Shown here: in pieces, positions 7,739-17,972 of the stretch
How the letters are laid out: the number at the start of each line of letters is the position of its first letter
Numbering within the stretch: position 1 is the first letter of the stretch
DNA from: an uncultured Verrucomicrobiota bacterium
GTDB lineage: Bacteria; Verrucomicrobiota; Verrucomicrobiia; Opitutales; Opitutaceae
Reading direction: 5' to 3'
Assembly (NCBI GenBank): GCA_903869675.1
Contig: CAIQAB010000027.1
Span: 1 to 39,983, forward strand
DNA: 39,983 nt
The notes under the pieces: generated by a model
Seen by the model: only the letters and a program-made list of their open reading frames with translations
What the model was told of the DNA's origin: nothing
Database searches by the model: none
Made by a program: the position numbers and the translations under genes

Positions 7739-8674
7739 ATGAACACCTCTTGGGATACCCTCAAGCTGCTCGCCGAGCCCACCCGTCTGCGCATTCTGGC
7801 CCTGCTGTTGCGCGAGGAATTGTCCGTGGCCGAGCTGCAGGAGATCCTCGACATGGCCCAGTCGCGCATCTCCTCCCAACTCGCCCTGCTCCGCTCGGCC
7901 GAGCTCGTCGCCGACCGCAGAGACGGCAAACGCGCCTACTACCGGCTCCACAACCCGCTCCCCCCCGCCACCCTCGCCCTGTTGCGCTCCGCCACCGAGG
8001 CCGTGTCCGGCCAGCCCGAACTCGCGGCCGATCGCGCCGCCCTTTCCCGGGCCCTCGCCCGGCGCCGCGCCCACCAGGAGGAGTATTTTAACCTCATCGC
8101 CGGCCGCCTCGGCAAAAACTACTGCCCCGGCCGCTCGTGGGAAGCCCTCGGCCATCTCGCCCTCCGCCTCGCCCCCGCCATCGATATAGCCGACCTCGGC
8201 GCCGGCGAGGGCCTCGTCTCCCAGCTCCTCGCCCGCCGGGCCCGCCAGATCTGGTGCATCGACAGCTCCCCCAAGATGGTCGAGGTCGGCACCGCCCTCG
8301 CCGAGAAAAACGGCCTCGCCAACCTGCAATATAAACTCGGCGACATCGAACGCGTGCCGCTGCCGGATGCCTCCGTGGATCTCGCCATCCTCAGCCAGGC
8401 CCTGCACCACGCCCGCCGCCCCCAGCAAGCCGTCGCCGAGGCCTTCCGCATCCTGCGCCCCGGCGGCCAGTTGCTGCTCCTCGACCTGCGGGAACACGAT
8501 TTCGAAAAAGCCCGCGAACTCTACGCCGACGTCTGGCTGGGCTTCACCGTGGCCGCCCTGCACGCCTTTCTCGAACACGCCGGCTTCCAAGGCATCGAAG
8601 TCGTGACCGTCTCCCGCGAGGCCGAGGCCCCCCATTTCGAGACCCTGCTGGCGAGCGGCGCCAAACCCGCCTGA
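7739..8674 (+). CDS. ArsR-family regulator fused to a SAM-dependent methyltransferase domain
   Basis: The product has 311 residues. Residues 1-75 form an ArsR/SmtB winged helix (LKLLAEPTRLRILALLLREE, then SQLALLRSAELVADRRDGKR, AYYRL wing). Residues 110-290 are a class I methyltransferase with motif I DLGAGEG at 152-158 (IADLGAGEGLVSQLL), IDSSPKMVEVG and a post-I region HARRPQQAVAEAFRILRPGG typical of Methyltransf_11. ArsR proteins with such a domain are known as regulators of SAM/SAH and methionine metabolism, where SAM or SAH may be the ligand. No metal-binding Cys set is seen in the winged helix. It lies between greA and carA in its own transcription unit; target genes are not evident nearby. 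Confidence 0.88.
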   Translation: MNTSWDTLKLLAEPTRLRILALLLREELSVAELQEILDMAQSRISSQLALLRSAELVADRRDGKRAYYRLHNPLPPATLALLRSATEAVSGQPELAADRAALSRALARRRAHQEEYFNLIAGRLGKNYCPGRSWEALGHLALRLAPAIDIADLGAGEGLVSQLLARRARQIWCIDSSPKMVEVGTALAEKNGLANLQYKLGDIERVPLPDASVDLAILSQALHHARRPQQAVAEAFRILRPGGQLLLLDLREHDFEKARELYADVWLGFTVAALHAFLEHAGFQGIEVVTVSREAEAPHFETLLASGAKPA

Positions 8675-8741
8675 ACCCCCGCCAACCAGCCCCGTAAGCG
8701 GCGCCCCCACCCATCGGTTTTCGCTTCGTTTGATAAAACCC

Positions 8742-8770
8742 TTGGCACGCCGCGCGACGACCTTTTTGGT
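8742..8770 (+). promoter_or_regulatory. Putative promoter of carA
   Basis: TTGGCA (8742-8747), a 17-bp spacer and TTTGGT (8765-8770) lie directly before the carA ATG at 8780. Transcription would start only a few bases before the start codon, giving a nearly leaderless mRNA. No Shine-Dalgarno sequence is present. Confidence 0.4.
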
Positions 8771-8779
8771 CGCGCTCCC

Positions 8780-9952
<1,173 letters not shown>

Positions 9953-10099
9953 AGCCGCCCGGTCGCGGCGGCAGCCCCGTCAGGCCGCCGCCGGTCAGGC
10001 CACCAGGTTGCGTTCCCCCGCCTTGGCCCCGGAGCGCGCCCGGTCTGCAAGCAAGCCTCCCTTGCACCGGCCCAAACTTGGCCCAAGGTCATTCCTCGC

Positions 10100-10507
10100 A
10101 TGCTAGAACACCGCAGCCAGATCGAGGTCCGCTACAGCGAAACCGATATGATGGGCATCGTTTACCACGGCAGCTACCTGCCCTGGCTCGAGGTCGGTCG
10201 CACCGGCCTGCTCGCCGCCTACGGCCTGCCTTACCGCGATCTGGAGGCCGCCGGGTTTTATCTTCCGGTGACCGAGATCCAGCTGCGCTACCTCCGCCCC
10301 GCCCGCTACGGAGACGTCATTACCATCCGCGCCGCCGTGCGGGAAAAACCCGCCGTCCGCCTGCGCGTGGATTACCTCGTCTGCCGCGATTCCGAGGTGC
10401 TCGCCGAGGGCCACACCCGCCACGTGTTCGTGGATAAACCCGGCCGCCCCCGCCGGCCCCCGCCCGCTTTCGTGGAATTGGCGGAAGCCCGTTTCCCCGG
10501 CGCCTAG
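10100..10507 (+). CDS. YbgC/4HBT-type acyl-CoA thioesterase
   Basis: The product has 135 residues and a single hot-dog fold. VRYSETDMMGIVYHGSYLPW carries the catalytic Asp and the VYH motif of the YbgC/FadM branch, followed by EVGRTGLL and EIQLRYLRPARYGD. Such enzymes hydrolyse short- or medium-chain acyl-CoA thioesters in the cytoplasm and often accompany envelope (Tol-Pal) or lipid genes, which are absent here. The stop shares CTAG with that of the convergent queG. A basic, Pro-rich tail (PGRPRRPPP) follows the fold. Confidence 0.9.
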   Translation: MLEHRSQIEVRYSETDMMGIVYHGSYLPWLEVGRTGLLAAYGLPYRDLEAAGFYLPVTEIQLRYLRPARYGDVITIRAAVREKPAVRLRVDYLVCRDSEVLAEGHTRHVFVDKPGRPRRPPPAFVELAEARFPGA

Positions 10508-11679
10508 GCCAAACCCTCGGCCGCGTATTCAGCCTGCACCAGCGGATCGGTTTCCCGGGCCGCTGATGCCGCCAGTCCGGCCCGCGCCCCCAGCCGCGCC
10601 AGCGCCCAGACCGCATGCGCCCGCACCAGCGGGGCGGCCGGAGCCCCCTGCCCGGGCGCGGGATCGACGAGCCGGCGCAGTTGCGGGATACACTCGGTCG
10701 CGCCGAGATTCCCCGCCACCACACAGGCGTTGCGCAGCAGGCCGGCCAGTTTCACCCGCTTGATCGCCGTGCCCTTGAACAAGGCCGCAAACCGCTCGGG
10801 CGTGAGGTCCAGGAGCTCCGTCAACGCCAACCGGCCGATCTCCGGCCGCCCTTTGACCAAAACCTCGCGGCCGGCCTGGGCAAAACGGTTCCACGGGCAG
10901 ACCTCGAGGCAGGTATCGCAGCCATAAATCCGCCGGCCGATCCCCGCGCGAAATTCCCGCGGGATCACCCCCTTGTTTTCGATGGTGTGGTAGGAGACGC
11001 AGCGCCGCGCATCGATAACCCCCGGAGCCACAAAGGCCGCCGTCGGACAGGCCTCGAGGCAACGCGTGCATTTGCCGCAGAGCCGCCCCGCATGCGTGCC
11101 CTCCGGCTCGCGGCCGGGCACCGGCACATCCGCCGGGATTTCGAGCCGCGTGACAATACTGGCGAGAAAGAGCCAGTTGCCGAATTCACGGGAGATCAGC
11201 ATGGCGTTTTTGCCCGTGAACCCCACCCCCGCCCGCGCCGCCCAGCCGCGTTCGAGCACCGGCCCCGTATCCACGTAGTAACGGTGATCCTCCGGGCCGA
11301 TCCCGCCGAGTTCCTCCAGCACCCGCCCCGCCTCCGCCAGCCCCGCGCGGAGGGTGTCGTGGTAGTCGTCGTGCAAGGCATAACGCGCCCAGACCGGCCG
11401 CGCGGCGTCGCCCCCGCCCGCCTCCGGCGAAGCGCCATAGTTCACGCCCAGCATGACCATGGTGCGGGCCCCGGGCAAAACGAGATCCGGATCGCCGCGC
11501 TTGTCCGCGCCGCGCTCAAGCCATCCCATGTCCCCGTGGTAGCCCGCCGCCAGCCAGTCCCTGAGTCCAGGCCCGAACAGCGGCTCCACCCGGGCAAAGC
11601 GCACGACGTCAAAACCCAGCGCCCGCAACCGCACCCGCACCCGCTCCGCCCCCGCTGCGTCGAGACCCGCTTTGCTCAT
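10504..11679 (-). CDS. queG: Epoxyqueuosine reductase
   Basis: The product has 391 residues and the QueG layout: a cobalamin-binding N-terminal domain with Asp137 in YVDTGPVLER, two [4Fe-4S] motifs (Cys201/204/207/211 in CGKCTRCLEACP, and Cys254/257/261 in CDTCLEVCP), the HTIENKG segment, and a C-terminal HEAT-like helical region (LLRNACVVAGNLG). It reduces epoxyqueuosine to queuosine in tRNA at position 34. ATG 11679 is chosen because it lies 4 nt after the aroK stop; the in-frame ATG at 11700 would overlap aroK. aroK and queG are probably one operon. Confidence 0.95.
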   Translation of the reverse strand: MSKAGLDAAGAERVRVRLRALGFDVVRFARVEPLFGPGLRDWLAAGYHGDMGWLERGADKRGDPDLVLPGARTMVMLGVNYGASPEAGGGDAARPVWARYALHDDYHDTLRAGLAEAGRVLEELGGIGPEDHRYYVDTGPVLERGWAARAGVGFTGKNAMLISREFGNWLFLASIVTRLEIPADVPVPGREPEGTHAGRLCGKCTRCLEACPTAAFVAPGVIDARRCVSYHTIENKGVIPREFRAGIGRRIYGCDTCLEVCPWNRFAQAGREVLVKGRPEIGRLALTELLDLTPERFAALFKGTAIKRVKLAGLLRNACVVAGNLGATECIPQLRRLVDPAPGQGAPAAPLVRAHAVWALARLGARAGLAASAARETDPLVQAEYAAEGLA

Positions 11680-11683
11680 GCGG

Positions 11684-12253
11684 TCATGCCTTGAGTCCAT
11701 CCACCGGCCGGCCGCGCGCTCGCAAAAAATCCTCCGCATCCCGCCGGTAGACGCGCAGGACGTGTTGCACGATGTCGATCTGGGGGCGGTTGTCGGTGAG
11801 GATCACGCTACCCGCACGCCGGTAGATCGGGTCGCGCGCGGCATAGAGCGTGCGCACGCGCTGCTCGGGATCCTCTACGTTCAGAAGCGGCCGCGCGCGA
11901 TTGCCCGCCGTCCTGCGCAAAATCGTCTCCACCGTGGCGTGCAGGCAAATCACCACGCCACGCGCTTGCAGCGCCGCCAGCATGCCCTCCTGGATGACGA
12001 GGCCGCCGCCACAGGCCACCACCGTGCGCTCGGCGGGATGCCCGTTGTGGATAAAATCCCGCTCCATGCCCCGAAAGGCCGCCTCCCCGTCGGTGGCAAA
12101 GATGTCCGAGATCGTCCGTCCCTGCAGCCGCTCGATCTCATGGTCGCTGTCCAGCCAGCGATGCCCGAGCCTCGCCGCCACGATACGCGAGACGGTCGTC
12201 TTGCCCGTCCCCATGAATCCCACCAAGTAAAGATTTACGTCATTCGGCGCCAT
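11684..12253 (-). CDS. aroK: Shikimate kinase
   Basis: The product has 189 residues. The P-loop GFMGTGKT is at 12-19, LDSDHEIE holds the Mg2+/shikimate Asp, FRGMERD is the shikimate-binding Arg region, and VVACGGGLV is the conserved Gly-rich motif. The lid has RRTAGNRARPLL. It phosphorylates shikimate at the 3-hydroxyl in the chorismate pathway, which feeds PheA encoded at 22470-23558. It is the first gene of a two-gene unit with queG and diverges from the transglutaminase gene. Confidence 0.96.
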   Translation of the reverse strand: MAPNDVNLYLVGFMGTGKTTVSRIVAARLGHRWLDSDHEIERLQGRTISDIFATDGEAAFRGMERDFIHNGHPAERTVVACGGGLVIQEGMLAALQARGVVICLHATVETILRRTAGNRARPLLNVEDPEQRVRTLYAARDPIYRRAGSVILTDNRPQIDIVQHVLRVYRRDAEDFLRARGRPVDGLKA

Positions 12254-12310
12254 CGTGCGAGGCGAGTGAGGGCAGGCGCACCGTCGCTGCCAACCAAATC
12301 CGCACCCGCG

Positions 12311-12346
12311 CCTCCCGGGACGGGAGGACGCCTTGCCTTGGCAAGG
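12311..12346. promoter_or_regulatory. Two inverted repeats in the aroK / transglutaminase divergent spacer
   Basis: CCTCCCG-gga-CGGGAGG (12311-12327) and CCTTGCC-tt-GGCAAGG (12331-12346) are both perfect 7-bp inverted repeats. The second lies just before a TGCTAGA -10-like element (12351-12357) and the transglutaminase ATG at 12369, where an operator would sit. No regulator is identified. Confidence 0.4.
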
Positions 12347-12368
12347 GCCATGCTAGACGCTGGCAAAG

Positions 12369-13253
12369 ATGCAGCTACGCGTTTCCCACCTGACCCGTTA
12401 CGACTACGACCGCCCGGTGGAGTTTTCGACCCATGTCCTCTACCTCCGCCCGCAGGACTCCGCCCACGCCAGGCTAGGCTGGCACACGCTGAACATCCGC
12501 CCCGCTGGCCGCCTCCTGCACCTGCGCGATACCCACGATAATAATTGCGCGCACGCCCATTTCTCCGGCCCGGCCGCCAGCCTCGAAATCCACTCCGAGT
12601 TCGAAATCACCAACGACTTTCCGAATCCCTTTGATTTTATCCTCAAGCCCGCCGCCTGCCGGTTTCCCTTCGCCTACGAGCCGGTGTTCGATTTCGCGCT
12701 CGGGCCCTACCTCGCCGCGCCGTTCGATACCACCAGGGCGATCCTGCTGGCTTGGCTGGATCAGCATTTCATTGATCGCCCCGCGGGCACGGTTCCCTTC
12801 CTCAGCGCCCTGAACACCCTTCTTTTTCAACAGCTGCGCTACACCCGTCGCGAAGAGCCCGGCATCCAGCCCTCGGTCGTCACCCTCGAACGTGGCGGCG
12901 GCGCGTGCCGCGATTATGCGGTGCTTTTGATGGAGTGCTGCCGCACCCTCGGCCTGGCCGCGCGTTTCGTCAGCGGGTATATGTTCGCCCCGTCGGATCA
13001 GGATGAACGCACCGCCGGCGCGATGCACGCGTGGGCCGAGGTTTACCTGCCCGGCGCCGGTTGGTGCGGCCTTGACCCCACCCACGGGGTCTGGTGCGAC
13101 GAGCATTTTATCCCGATCGCCCACGCCGCCCAAGCCGAGTCCGTGAACCCGATCCAAGGCACCGTCTACGCCCCCGTCCCCGTCTGCTCCCGGCTTTTCA
13201 CCGAAGTCCGCGTAGAGCGTCTCGACCCTGCCGCCCTTCCCCTTCCCGCATGA
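12369..13253 (+). CDS. Transglutaminase-like cysteine peptidase with Bact_transglu_N domain
   Basis: The product has 294 residues and no signal peptide. The N-terminal beta domain (LRVSHLTRYDYDRPVEFSTH) is the usual partner of the papain-like transglutaminase core. The catalytic triad is visible as Cys180 in RGGGACRDYA, His220 in MHAWAEVYLP and Asp236 in CGLDPTHG. In many bacteria this core is the N-terminal part of a ~1,100-residue protein ending in DUF2126; here the two parts are separate genes joined by a 4-bp ATGA overlap. Such pairs are thought to make or trim peptide or isopeptide bonds. ATG 12369 starts directly at the conserved N-terminus. Confidence 0.92.
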   Translation: MQLRVSHLTRYDYDRPVEFSTHVLYLRPQDSAHARLGWHTLNIRPAGRLLHLRDTHDNNCAHAHFSGPAASLEIHSEFEITNDFPNPFDFILKPAACRFPFAYEPVFDFALGPYLAAPFDTTRAILLAWLDQHFIDRPAGTVPFLSALNTLLFQQLRYTRREEPGIQPSVVTLERGGGACRDYAVLLMECCRTLGLAARFVSGYMFAPSDQDERTAGAMHAWAEVYLPGAGWCGLDPTHGVWCDEHFIPIAHAAQAESVNPIQGTVYAPVPVCSRLFTEVRVERLDPAALPLPA

Positions 13254-15440
13254 CCTCCCCCCTGCCCGCCCCCGAAATCACCGCCTGCAGCGCTGCCGTG
13301 GAAAACACCCTGGCCGAGGCCGGGGTCGTGCTGACCATGGGCGGTGAACCCACCTTCGTGCCCTGTCAACCCGAGGGCGCCGAGTGGCGCACCGATGCCC
13401 TGGGGCCGACCAAGCTGGGCGTCGCCCGCCGCTTCGCCCAGGCCCTGATCGCCCGCTCCCGCCCCGGTGCCGTGTTGCTCGAAACCTCGGGTAAACACTA
13501 CCCCGGCGAGCCCCTGCCACGCTGGGCCCTGCTGCTGCAATGGCTCCCCCCCTCTCCCGGCGATTCCCGCCCGCTTTGGCGCGATCCCAGCCGCCTGAAA
13601 GCCGGCGGCCAGCCCGGCAAGCACACCGCGGGCGATACCGACCGTCTGCTGGCCGCACTCGTAACCGGCCTCGGAGTGGAAGCGTCGCTGGCCCTCCGCG
13701 TGGCCGAACCCTCCGCCCCCGCCCAGCCCGGCGGCTGGGTCCTGCCCTTGGACCACACGGGCGAAACATGGCGCAGTGATGATTGGGCGGCCGACCTCGG
13801 CCCTGCGCCCGTGGAACTCCTCCCCGGAGATAGCCTCGCCGGCCTCCGCCTGCCCCTGCAGGGCCTGGGGGAGAACCGCCTCCGCCGCGCCCTGACCCTG
13901 GAGCTGCGCGACGGCAACATCACCGTCTTTATCCCGCCCCTCTGGCTCGAGGGCTACGTCGCCCTCGTGCGGACCATCGAAGACGCCGCCGCAGCCTGCA
14001 ATCTCGGCCACCTCGTGCTGGCCGGCTACGCCCCGCCCTGGGACGCCACCCGCCTGCCCACCATCGGCTTCGCTTCGGACCCCGGCGTGATCGAGGTCAA
14101 CCTCCAGCCCTGCGCCAACTGGACCGACTACGACCTGCAACTGCGGGAACTCTACGCCGCCGCCCACGACGCCGGCCTCTGCGCCCGCAAATTCCAGCTC
14201 AACGGCCGCGAAGTCGGCACCGGCGGTGGCGCGCACCTGGTTTTCGGCGGTCCCGCCCCGGAGCGTTCCCCGTTTTTCCTCCACCCCGCCCTGCTCCCCT
14301 CGGTCGTGCGCTACTTCCAGCACCACCCGGCCCTGAGCTACACCTTCAGCGGACTCTACATGGGGCCGAGCTCGCAAGCCCCGCGCATCGACGAGAGCAC
14401 CTACGAGGCCCTCTACGAACTGGAAATCGCCTGCGATGGCGCCGCCCGCCTCGGCTCCCCCTGGAACCTCGCCCTCTACGACCTCCTTTTCCGCGACCTG
14501 TTGATGGATCGCTCGGGGCAACACCCACCGCGCCGAGATCAGCGTCGATAAACTGTGGAATCCTTTCGCGGGCAATGGCCGTCTCGGCCTCGTCGAGTTT
14601 CGCGCGTTCGAGACCCATCCCTCCGCTGCCAGCCAGAGCCTCGCCGCTTTGTTTGTCCGCGCTCTCCTCGCCCGCCTCGCCAAGGCACCCGTGTCCGCCC
14701 CCTTCATCCGCTGGCAGGGCGAACTCCATGACCGGTTTTTCCTGCCGACGTTTGTGTGGGACGACCTCGCCGCCGTCTGTGCCGATTTGCGCGCCCACGG
14801 CATCCCCTTCGACGACGCCTGGCTGCGCCCGCTGTGGGATTGGCGCTTCCCCGAGGTGGGCCGCCTCGACCTCGTCTCCACCCGCCCCGCGACCGCCACC
14901 GGCGCCGGAGTGCCGTTTTCCCTCATCTTCCGCCAGGCCCTCGAAGCCTGGCCCCTGCTCGGCGAGTCCCCCAACGCCGGCGGCGTCGCCCGCACCGTGG
15001 ACGCCTCGATGGACCGCCTCGAAGCCTTCGTCACCGACGCCGACGCCCTCGAAAACGGTCTGCTCCTGGTCAATGGTTACCCGTGCGCCTTCCGGCCGGC
15101 CGCCGGGAGAGCCGGCGCCGCCGCAGGCATCCGTTACCGCGCCTTTTACCTGAACCCGGCCCTGCAACCACACCGCGGAGTCGATGCCCCGCTCACCCTG
15201 GAATGGGTCGATCGCGCCACGCTCACGGTCGTGGCCGCCGCCCGCTGGCACGTCTGGAACCCCCGCCACGCACCCTACGCCGGCCGTCCGGTGGATGCCG
15301 ATGAGGCCGCCGCGCGCCGCGCCGAGCGCTGGGAGCCATGGACGGGCACGGTGGGCCAGCCCCGCTTCATCCCGTCGGTCTTCTCGGCGCCCGAGAGCCG
15401 CTACACCCTCGATCTCCGCCGGGCAGCCTTTCAATCCTGA
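13250..15440 (+). pseudogene. DUF2126 putative amidoligase, interrupted by a 1-bp frameshift
   Basis: The ATG at 13250 overlaps the transglutaminase stop (ATGA). The first frame runs to a stop at 14551 (433 residues) and includes VVLTMGGEPTFVP, GYVALVRTIEDAA, VIEVNLQPCANW and GTGGGAHLVFGG, characteristic of DUF2126. At a GGGG run (14515-14518) the reading moves to another frame: removal of one G gives MDRSGNTHRAEISVDKLWNP followed by LVEFRAFE, the conserved continuation, ending at 15440. The restored protein would have 729 residues. Pfam names this family a putative amidoligase. Either the gene is recently broken or the G run is a sequence error; the long intact second half with a continuous family match favours error or a very recent event. 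Confidence 0.85.
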
Positions 15441-15458
15441 GCCGGGGGCGCGGGCTCC

Positions 15459-16448
15459 CTACTCGCGGTTGCGTGGGTGGAATTTAGCGTGCTGCTCGAC
15501 CAGCCGCTTGTCTTCCACCGCCGTGTAAATCTGGGTGGTGGCCAGGTTGGCGTGCCCGAGCATTTCCTGGATGGAGCGCAAATCCGCCCCGCCACCCAAG
15601 AGATGGGAGGCGAAACTGTGCCGCAGCTGGTGGGGCTTCACCCCGCGCTCGATGCCCGCCTTGGCCGCGTATTTCTGCACGATGACCCAAAGGGTTTTCC
15701 GCGAGAGCGGTCCGCCGCGTTCACTCAAGAACAAGGCGCTGCCCGTGCGCGACTTCACAAAAGCCGGCCGCCCCGCCGCCAGGTAGGCGCCCAGCGCCTC
15801 CGCCGCCCGCCCGCCGACCGGCACCACCCGCTCCTTGGCCCCCTTGCCAAAGACCCGCAAAAAGCCGTTGTCCAGATCCACCTGCTGGAGCGTCAGCCCC
15901 GCGAGTTCCGAGACGCGCAGCCCGCTGGAGTAAAACAACTCCAACAGCGCCCGGTCGCGCAGCGCAAAGGCATCCCCGCCCTGCGGCGCCGCGAGGAGCC
16001 GGCCGATCTCCCCGCCCGTGAGCGTGCCCGGCACGCGCCGCACCCGCTTGGGCCCCTGCAAGAGCGCCGTGAAGTCGTCCGGCCGGATCTCCTCGCGCAC
16101 GAGGTGGCGGGCAAAGCCGCGCAGCGCCGAGAGTTTGCGCGCCAGACTGGAGACCGCGAAACGGTCGCCGCCGAGCGAATACAGCCAGTCCATGGCCTGC
16201 GCGGCGGTAACCTCGCGCCAGTCCCGCGCCCCCCGGCGGGCCGCCAGCCAGGCCGCGCATTGCCGCAGATCGCTTTCGTAGCCGGAAAGAGTGTGGCCGG
16301 AGCGCCCGCGCTCCAGGGTGAGCACGTTGCCGAAGTCCTCGATCGCGGCCGCCATCGCCTCGGGCACGGTCGCCACCGCGGGATCCGGCGAGGACTCGAC
16401 GGAGGCCGCCGGGAGGGAAGGGCCGGAAGATTTGCGGGGGCGTGGCAT
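15459..16448 (-). CDS. XerC/XerD-type tyrosine recombinase
   Basis: The product has 329 residues. It has a SAM-like core-binding N-domain (residues ~33-120) and a catalytic domain with Arg178 (SGLRVSEL), Lys202, His273 and Arg276 (HQLRHSFASHLL), His299 (LGHANL) and the nucleophile Tyr308 (TTQIYTAV). Length and motifs match Xer recombinases that resolve chromosome dimers at dif. It lacks the extra insertion of integron integrases. The Pro/Ser-rich first 30 residues are unusual. ATG 16448 is preferred because the frame upstream runs through the infA terminator. Whether it is XerC or XerD cannot be told without the paralogue. Confidence 0.92.
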   Translation of the reverse strand: MPRPRKSSGPSLPAASVESSPDPAVATVPEAMAAAIEDFGNVLTLERGRSGHTLSGYESDLRQCAAWLAARRGARDWREVTAAQAMDWLYSLGGDRFAVSSLARKLSALRGFARHLVREEIRPDDFTALLQGPKRVRRVPGTLTGGEIGRLLAAPQGGDAFALRDRALLELFYSSGLRVSELAGLTLQQVDLDNGFLRVFGKGAKERVVPVGGRAAEALGAYLAAGRPAFVKSRTGSALFLSERGGPLSRKTLWVIVQKYAAKAGIERGVKPHQLRHSFASHLLGGGADLRSIQEMLGHANLATTQIYTAVEDKRLVEQHAKFHPRNRE

Positions 16449-16456
16449 CGGGTCAC

Positions 16457-16482
16457 AAAAAAACGCCCCGGAGCCCGGGGCG
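16457..16482 (-). terminator. Intrinsic terminator after infA
   Basis: On the minus strand CGCCCCGG-gct-CCGGGGCG is followed by seven T. It lies between infA and the xer gene, so most xer transcription must read through it or start within the spacer. Confidence 0.9.
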
Positions 16483-16513
16483 TCGATGCCACAATCGCCG
16501 GATTCGCGGCGGG

Positions 16514-16789
16514 TCAATAACGCCGGCGCGGCGGAGGCGGGCGCGGACCGGGGTTCTGCTCGCGGATGCGGAAGGTGATGCGGGCCTTCTCCAGGTCGTA
16601 GGGGCTCATCTCCATCTTCACGCGGTCGCCGGTCGAGATACGGATGAAGTTTTTGCGTAGCTTGCCGGAGATGTGCGCCAGCACCACGTGGCCGTTGGCC
16701 AGCTCCACCTTGAACATCGTGCCCGGGAGCACGGTGACGATCTTGCCCTCCACCTCGATGACTTTGCCGTCGGATTTATCGTCAGACAT
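16514..16789 (-). CDS. infA: Translation initiation factor IF-1
   Basis: The product has 91 residues and an S1-like OB fold: [60 protein letters not shown]-1 blocks the ribosomal A site during initiation. The core is the usual ~72 residues; an N-terminal MSDDKSDG and a Pro/Arg tail ([12 protein letters not shown]) are additional. It stands alone with its own terminator, away from the ribosomal protein operon where infA is often found. Confidence 0.97.
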   Translation of the reverse strand: MSDDKSDGKVIEVEGKIVTVLPGTMFKVELANGHVVLAHISGKLRKNFIRISTGDRVKMEMSPYDLEKARITFRIREQNPGPRPPPPRRRY

Positions 16790-16913
16790 GGCGGATGGCG
16801 CGGGCGCCGGAGAGGAGAAGTCGGGTCATGCGTGGTGGATTCGTAAAGGACACTTGTAAGTCCCAAGGACCCTCTCCTAGTCAAGGCTTTCCTCCAACCC
16901 GCGCCCCACCCGC

Positions 16914-17465
16914 ATGGTCCAGCCCGTTCCCGCGCCCCCGCCCTGTCCCTTCGAGAAGCGCTTTCCCTCGCAGCTCGTGCGGGACGATGCCTTTTTCATG
17001 GCCCTAGCCTATAATCAGGCCATCGACGCCTGGCGCCGCGACGAGGTGCCCATCGGTTGCGTGATCGAGCGGGACGGCGAGGTCGTCGCCCTCGCGCACA
17101 ATACCGTCGAGTCGGCCAAGGATCCCACTGCGCACGCCGAGATGCTCGCCATCACCCAGGCCGCCGCCGCCCTCGGGGACTGGCGGCTGGAGGATTGCAC
17201 ACTCTACGTCACCAAGGAGCCCTGCCCGATGTGCAGCGGCGCCACCCTGATGTCGCGGCTCAAACGCGTGTGCTACGCCGTGCCCGACCCCAAGATGGGC
17301 TGCCTCGGCGGCGCGACCAACCTGAACGACCTCGCCCGTGTGAACCACCACCTCGAACTGACCGCCGGCGGCGTGCTGGAGGAGGAGTGCCGCACGCTGT
17401 TGCAGACTTTTTTCCGGCAAAAACGCGCCGCGCCGGACGAGGCCGCGCCCCCGTCCACGCCATGA
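16914..17465 (+). CDS. tadA: tRNA-specific adenosine deaminase
   Basis: The product has 183 residues. The zinc site is His74 (TAHAEML, with catalytic Glu76) plus Cys104 and Cys107 (PCPMCSG). EVPIGCVIERDGEV and RVCYAVPDPKMGCLGG are typical of TadA rather than cytidine deaminase. It converts A34 to inosine in tRNA-Arg(ACG). ATG 16914 is kept because residues 24-36 (DDAFFMALAYNQA) align with the first helix of TadA, so the in-frame ATG at 16998 would cut it. Its stop overlaps the next start by 4 bp (ATGA). Confidence 0.95.
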   Translation: MVQPVPAPPPCPFEKRFPSQLVRDDAFFMALAYNQAIDAWRRDEVPIGCVIERDGEVVALAHNTVESAKDPTAHAEMLAITQAAAALGDWRLEDCTLYVTKEPCPMCSGATLMSRLKRVCYAVPDPKMGCLGGATNLNDLARVNHHLELTAGGVLEEECRTLLQTFFRQKRAAPDEAAPPSTP

Positions 17466-17881
17466 ACTGGCTCGCTTGGTCCCTGCTGTCAGCCGCCTTC
17501 GCCGCCGCCACCGCCCTCCTCGGCAAGCGCGGACTGGAAAATATCGATTCGCACCTCGCCACCGCCCTCCGCACCACCGTGGTGCTGGTCTTCGTCTGGG
17601 CCGTGGCCCTCGCCTTTGCCCCCGCCGGCGCGCTCGCCAACGTATCGCGACGCAGCTGGCTGTGGCTCACCCTCTCCGGCCTCGCCACCGGCCTGTCGTG
17701 GCTCTGCTACTTCCGCGCCCTTCAGCTGGGCGAAGCCTCGCGCGTCGCCCCGATCGATAAACTCAGCGTCGTCTTTGTCGTGCTCTTCGCCGCGCTTTTT
17801 CTCGGCGAGAGCCTGACCGCCCGCGGCCTGCTCGGCGCAGGCCTGATCGCCGCCGGAGCCGTCTTGCTGGCGGTGAAGTGA
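17462..17881 (+). CDS. Single-domain EamA (DMT superfamily) membrane transporter
   Basis: The product has 139 residues and about five hydrophobic helices. The EamA signature is seen in [40 protein letters not shown] and [20 protein letters not shown]. Classical DMT exporters carry two such repeats; this single-repeat type (like COG2510) probably acts as a dimer. Substrate is unknown. It is translationally coupled to tadA through ATGA. Confidence 0.9.
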   Translation: MNWLAWSLLSAAFAAATALLGKRGLENIDSHLATALRTTVVLVFVWAVALAFAPAGALANVSRRSWLWLTLSGLATGLSWLCYFRALQLGEASRVAPIDKLSVVFVVLFAALFLGESLTARGLLGAGLIAAGAVLLAVK

Positions 17882-17972
17882 ACCCGCTCCAGCGGTTGAC
17901 GCCAACGCTCCGGCGCGCACCTTGGCCACGTTACAGTCCTCTTTCCTCCCACCCAACCCATACCCGACCACC

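Noticed and set aside
13166-15073. 635-codon minus-strand frame across the DUF2126 gene
   Set aside because: The sense strand shows family motifs on both sides of the frameshift; the antisense frame has none.
15459-16448. The tyrosine recombinase as an integron integrase serving the right-end cassettes
   Set aside because: Its motifs and length are those of XerC/XerD. It lacks the additional IntI segment and lies 22 kb away in core genes.
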